A stretch of DNA of 64,000 nucleotides from Clostridia bacterium. Lineage in GTDB: Bacteria > Bacillota > Clostridia > Oscillospirales > Acutalibacteraceae. Of this stretch, positions 62,301 to 64,000 are shown piece after piece. The stretch lies in NCBI GenBank assembly GCA_017560255.1, contig JAFYOI010000055.1, positions 124,001-188,000 on the forward strand. Reading direction: 5' to 3'. Every line of letters begins with the position of its first letter. Positions within the stretch are counted from its first letter, which is position 1. The notes under the pieces are model-generated. The model worked only from the letters and a program-made list of their open reading frames with translations, had not been told where the DNA came from and did no database searches. Made by a program: the position numbers and the translations under genes.

Positions 62301-63564
62301 AGTCAGGGGATTTATTAGCATAATCGAGTGTAAATGTAGTAGATGTGCTGATATTGCTGATTTTCCTACCACTACCAAAGTTGTAAGAACCGGAAATAGC
62401 TGTGTTGGGGAGAGTGTCAGAAGAAGAACCTGTGATTTCGTCATTTGTCTCTACAGGATAGTTGTAAGTTCCTGTAAAAAATCTCCACATAAGTTCGTTT
62501 GTGCTCGGGCCTAAGGGGAATCCGTAACTTGTTGTACCTGCAGTAGCACCCGACCAAGCGTGGTCCATACCTTGAACAGTGTAGAAAGCAACAACTGAAG
62601 TTTCAGGTGTATTACCACCGTAAAGTTCCATATCATAGGTTGCGCCACCGGCTGAGGTATATGTTTCAGTTACATCGGGAGTGAGACTGATTGAAGAATC
62701 ATACTTTCTCATAGCCTTTACCCATGTTTCAGTAGAACGCTCACCATTTGAGTAGGTAACAAGGCTATCCGCTGTACCGTGGATAACCATAAGCCTTCTG
62801 GGTTCAGAAACACCCGCGGTAGAGAAAGCGGAGTTTACATAATTCGCAAGAGTGTTTGTATTTGTTTCATATCCGCCCCATGAAGAGTTGTCATACATAG
62901 CAGCAACTGCATCCAAAGCACAGCCGGTTGTCTTGTAGGGGATACCGGAAGAAGAACATGCACCCTTAAACACTTCGGGGTACATAGCAAGGAGTGACAT
63001 TGCGTAAGCACCACCGGCAGAGAATCCTGCAACAAATACGTTATCAGTGTTTACGCTGTATGTGTTGATTGCATCCTTAACGTAACCAACCATTGTTGCA
63101 GGTGTATAACCACTTGTTCTGCACTGGTCTGTATGCGCCCAGAAATTCCATGAATGAGTAAAGTTGAGGTCAATACTCTGTCTGGGATAAATTACGATAA
63201 TGTCGTTTGCGTCAGCAACCGCATTGAATTTCAAGAATCTTGCAAAAGCATACTGAGATGACTGTGCATACAAAGAACCGTGCAACATCAAGAGCAAGGA
63301 ATACTCTTTTGATTCATCATAGTTTGCAGGCAAATAAATATCGTAGTAAAGATAATCGCTATAAGTGGAATCAACACCAGCACGGTAATAAGACCATGTG
63401 CTAGTTACTTTTTTCGCGTTACCTGTAACCCATGTTCCTTCACCGCCGCCTGTAGCCGCGTTAGCAGTGATTGCAGGTGTGCAGAAAATGCAACTGACAA
63501 CCATAACCAACAACAAAAGCAAAGACAATGCACGGGAAATTCTGCGCGTTTTGTTTTCTTTCAT
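59329..63564 (-). CDS. Secreted CE1/PHB-depolymerase-like esterase with seven repeat domains
   Basis: Protein of 1411 residues with a signal peptide (about 1-37, ending NAATG). The esterase domain (about 50-375) has LLMLHG, the nucleophile elbow GFSAGG, an acid residue in HGTADSLV and the His in GMDHAWSG, as in feruloyl/acetyl xylan esterases and polyhydroxybutyrate depolymerases. A beta-rich, perhaps carbohydrate-binding module (about 385-570) follows, then seven repeats (575-1265) and a C-terminal domain of about 150 residues. It probably removes esters from plant polysaccharide outside the cell; the substrate is not known. Confidence 0.88.
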   Translation of the reverse strand: MKENKTRRISRALSLLLLLVMVVSCIFCTPAITANAATGGGEGTWVTGNAKKVTSTWSYYRAGVDSTYSDYLYYDIYLPANYDESKEYSLLLMLHGSLYAQSSQYAFARFLKFNAVADANDIIVIYPRQSIDLNFTHSWNFWAHTDQCRTSGYTPATMVGYVKDAINTYSVNTDNVFVAGFSAGGAYAMSLLAMYPEVFKGACSSSGIPYKTTGCALDAVAAMYDNSSWGGYETNTNTLANYVNSAFSTAGVSEPRRLMVIHGTADSLVTYSNGERSTETWVKAMRKYDSSISLTPDVTETYTSAGGATYDMELYGGNTPETSVVAFYTVQGMDHAWSGATAGTTSYGFPLGPSTNELMWRFFTGTYNYPVETNDEITGSSSDTLPNTAISGSYNFGSGRKISNISTSTTFTLDYANKSPDYYNDKDPYYSAYFCYDLDAIMATLPEVQENYVRRIETITVKANVSKGSDANGYVSNAIIYYTTTSSAWTGTNNFPKSGYTVGDGTYGSDWTNCGNLCFDLWAEDMDLTNRYLTLKMSYEFGVWVMFPSYMTMTSTIPTITINYVDTYVEPVDPIQSVEYEINENDKLTFKVVTDAPYTEVKVMDSADVSVAVATSSTYTVNENGFNEFTMTIDAPKGLTMYYVDCGSNGVYLEQYYTCIVEGLEEDVEVPVVGDYITSVSHVIDGDEIVFSVVTKPADLNRVKVCFASDTSTYLSYVSNYTVDADGNYVWTIKTDAPTETTEYAFDVRNAATGFYTQDFYNYTVEIAVVEPTIKSVSYDVKDGKVVFTVVTASGNYNRLRVGPNTSTVGNLANTSNYTVDANGNYVWTISIDVPTKNTQLYFDLRDASTNKFIGECYAYYLDVSSIDDGNKIESVTSDVVDGKLVFTVVTEAGVDRVKVALASDVKSYIKYTNNYTVDKNGNYVFTISIAEPSETTEYAFDARDISTNKYTKKYAYLTYEYSNENESVISVAHKISGNNLIFEVVTKPVANRVKVSLTSDLGTYLKYTNDYTVDVNGNYVWSLTVAAPTAVTSYSFDSRNPNTSKYYKDYFEYVVDPSQSSTIPSDNSVIKYITKVVVSGKVEFNVTTAAGNYNRIKVSDTEGNLLDYVNNYTVDENGNYVWKLTIDAPASATTYVFDLRAADTNKYLKLAYAHTVTDEDLNKASSYLTPYVKSIDTEVFSSASNDKLVFTIVTTSEINRVKLAYASDPKSYIAYTSKYTVDGENYVWTISIDKPLTSTKFVVDVRVAGTSVYTRDYAPCEYILTSVDPLLWGKIDANGVYTFDNGGVQFDANGWLLYNQYGITLVASNGYPTSCVSISIYDTDDTDVFENKTVADFEATLGTTLSSFEKTTIGDKGYTCYIAKSADGAYFNYVFQTEFNKYFINFIQAADGVDVAAISEAIMDSIVIFY
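59771..61842 (-). repeat. Seven repeat domains of the esterase
   Basis: Tandem coding repeats of period about 290-315 bases. Typical core: VFTVVT, NRVKV, SYIKYTNNYTVD, GNYVWTI, TTEYAFDAR, TNKYTKKY. Copies differ clearly at the DNA level, so they are old repeats rather than recent duplications. Confidence 0.9.
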
Positions 63565-63670
63565 AATTACTGTACACTCCTTAGGATGTTAAAATTTCAA
63601 GGCGGGTTTCTCAACAATCGCCTTATACATTAATATATAGTGTCTAAAACAGACCCTAATTAACACGATT

Positions 63671-63699
63671 ATTTTAACAAATATGACAACCCCTGTCAA
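63671..63699 (-). promoter_or_regulatory. Promoter of the esterase gene
   Basis: A perfect TTGACA, 17 bases, TAAAAT on the minus strand. A leader of about 100 bases follows with an AAGGCG/CGCCTT hairpin near 63598-63625. Confidence 0.85.
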
Positions 63700-63796
63700 T
63701 GCTTTTTTGTCTTTTTAGCATTAATAATTTGTAAACATTTTTAAACACTTTGTGCATTTCGTACAAACTTAAATTACCAAATTATACAACATAAAC

Positions 63797-63829
63797 AAAA
63801 CGAGGGTTTTTTCGCAAACCCTCGTTTTT
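63797..63829. terminator. Terminator after the mtaB-like gene
   Basis: AAAACGAGGGTTT, loop of six, AAACCCTCGTTTT; T-rich on both strands. Confidence 0.9.
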
Positions 63830-63849
63830 CAACATTTTGTTTCAAATAA

Positions 63850-64000
63850 CTAAATTATGTTACCCACACAACACCCATCAATCACACCGGTTATTTGTAC
63901 ATTTTGCACATGTCCGCGCAGGTCATTATCACAATTAGCCTTAACAGTTACGTAATTGGAAGTATGTCCGACATAATAACCGTCATTATCTACAACCTCA
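63850..64000 (-). CDS. C-terminal end of an MtaB-like tRNA methylthiotransferase (partial)
   Basis: The last 49 codons of a minus-strand gene that continues beyond the window. It reads YYVGHTSNYVTVKAN, LRGHVQNVQITGV and stops with TAG, the pattern of the TRAM domain that ends MtaB/YqeV, which methylthiolates t6A37 in tRNA. The radical SAM core is outside the window, so the exact family member is not certain. Confidence 0.7.
   Translation of the reverse strand, partial: EVVDNDGYYVGHTSNYVTVKANCDNDLRGHVQNVQITGVIDGCCVGNII

Overview
The window is about 64 kb of low-GC chromosome from an anaerobic, gram-positive Clostridia bacterium. An Oscillospirales/Ruminococcus-like gut organism fits best. The evidence is the Clostridia-specific SCIFF ranthipeptide pair (scfA/scfB) next to yajC, tgt and queA, the hprK-murB-rapZ-whiA block, a MurT/GatD-like pair, the MEP isoprenoid genes ispD/ispF, the DAP pathway under a lysine riboswitch, and Thr-rich linkers on secreted proteins. 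Most genes are ordinary chromosomal genes. No phage, insertion sequence or CRISPR array was seen.

Layout. 0-5 kb: DUF1540 protein, metallophosphoesterase, then tig-clpP-clpX and a cyclophilin (protein folding and turnover). 5-8 kb, minus strand: class III aminotransferase, nadE, amidase-like protein. 8-13 kb, minus: a complete branched-chain amino-acid ABC importer (livK-livH-livM-livG-livF). 13-18.4 kb, minus: YbaK-like deacylase, unknown membrane protein, an MBL-fold hydrolase translationally coupled to a stand-alone reverse transcriptase (RT), a structured RNA-like leader in front of the RT, a YwaF-like membrane protein and a DUF554 protein. 18.5-22.5 kb: Na/Pi cotransporter, a TPR-like membrane protein, an azoreductase-like flavoprotein and an initiator tRNA with a clear promoter and terminator. 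22.5-28.6 kb: PH-domain protein, ispD-ispF, CDF transporter, ATP-grasp protein, murT-gatD-like pair, ferredoxin. 28.6-32.2 kb, minus: asd-dapA-dapB-ACT operon under a lysine riboswitch. 32.3-41 kb, plus: queA-tgt-yajC-TIGR04086-scfA-scfB, then a nucleotidyltransferase / HprK-like / PqqD-like / S26 peptidase / LCP cassette. 41-46 kb, minus: accessory block of a frameshifted lipoprotein, a small membrane protein and a large secreted multidomain protein. 46-52 kb, minus: ychF and hprK-ROK-murB-rapZ-whiA. 52-55.5 kb, plus: MGMT-like protein, TIGR01212 radical SAM protein, class A PBP. 55.6-63.6 kb: two large convergent secreted proteins (a GH24/M23-like cell-wall protein and a CE1-like esterase) built from the same repeated domain of about 95 residues. 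The window ends in the 3' end of an mtaB-like gene.

The most unusual items are: (1) the RT with a non-canonical motif B, a 130-nt leader closed by a long-range stem (retron- or DRT-like in layout, but the RT lacks retron hallmarks), and direct coupling to an MBL hydrolase; (2) the SCIFF locus followed by a PqqD/HprK-like/nucleotidyltransferase/peptidase cassette without a visible precursor; (3) a GatD homologue lacking both catalytic Cys and His; (4) 13 copies of one repeat domain shared by two convergent surface proteins; (5) a one-base poly-A frameshift directly behind the start codon of a lipoprotein gene. All calls come from reading the sequence; no database search was run.
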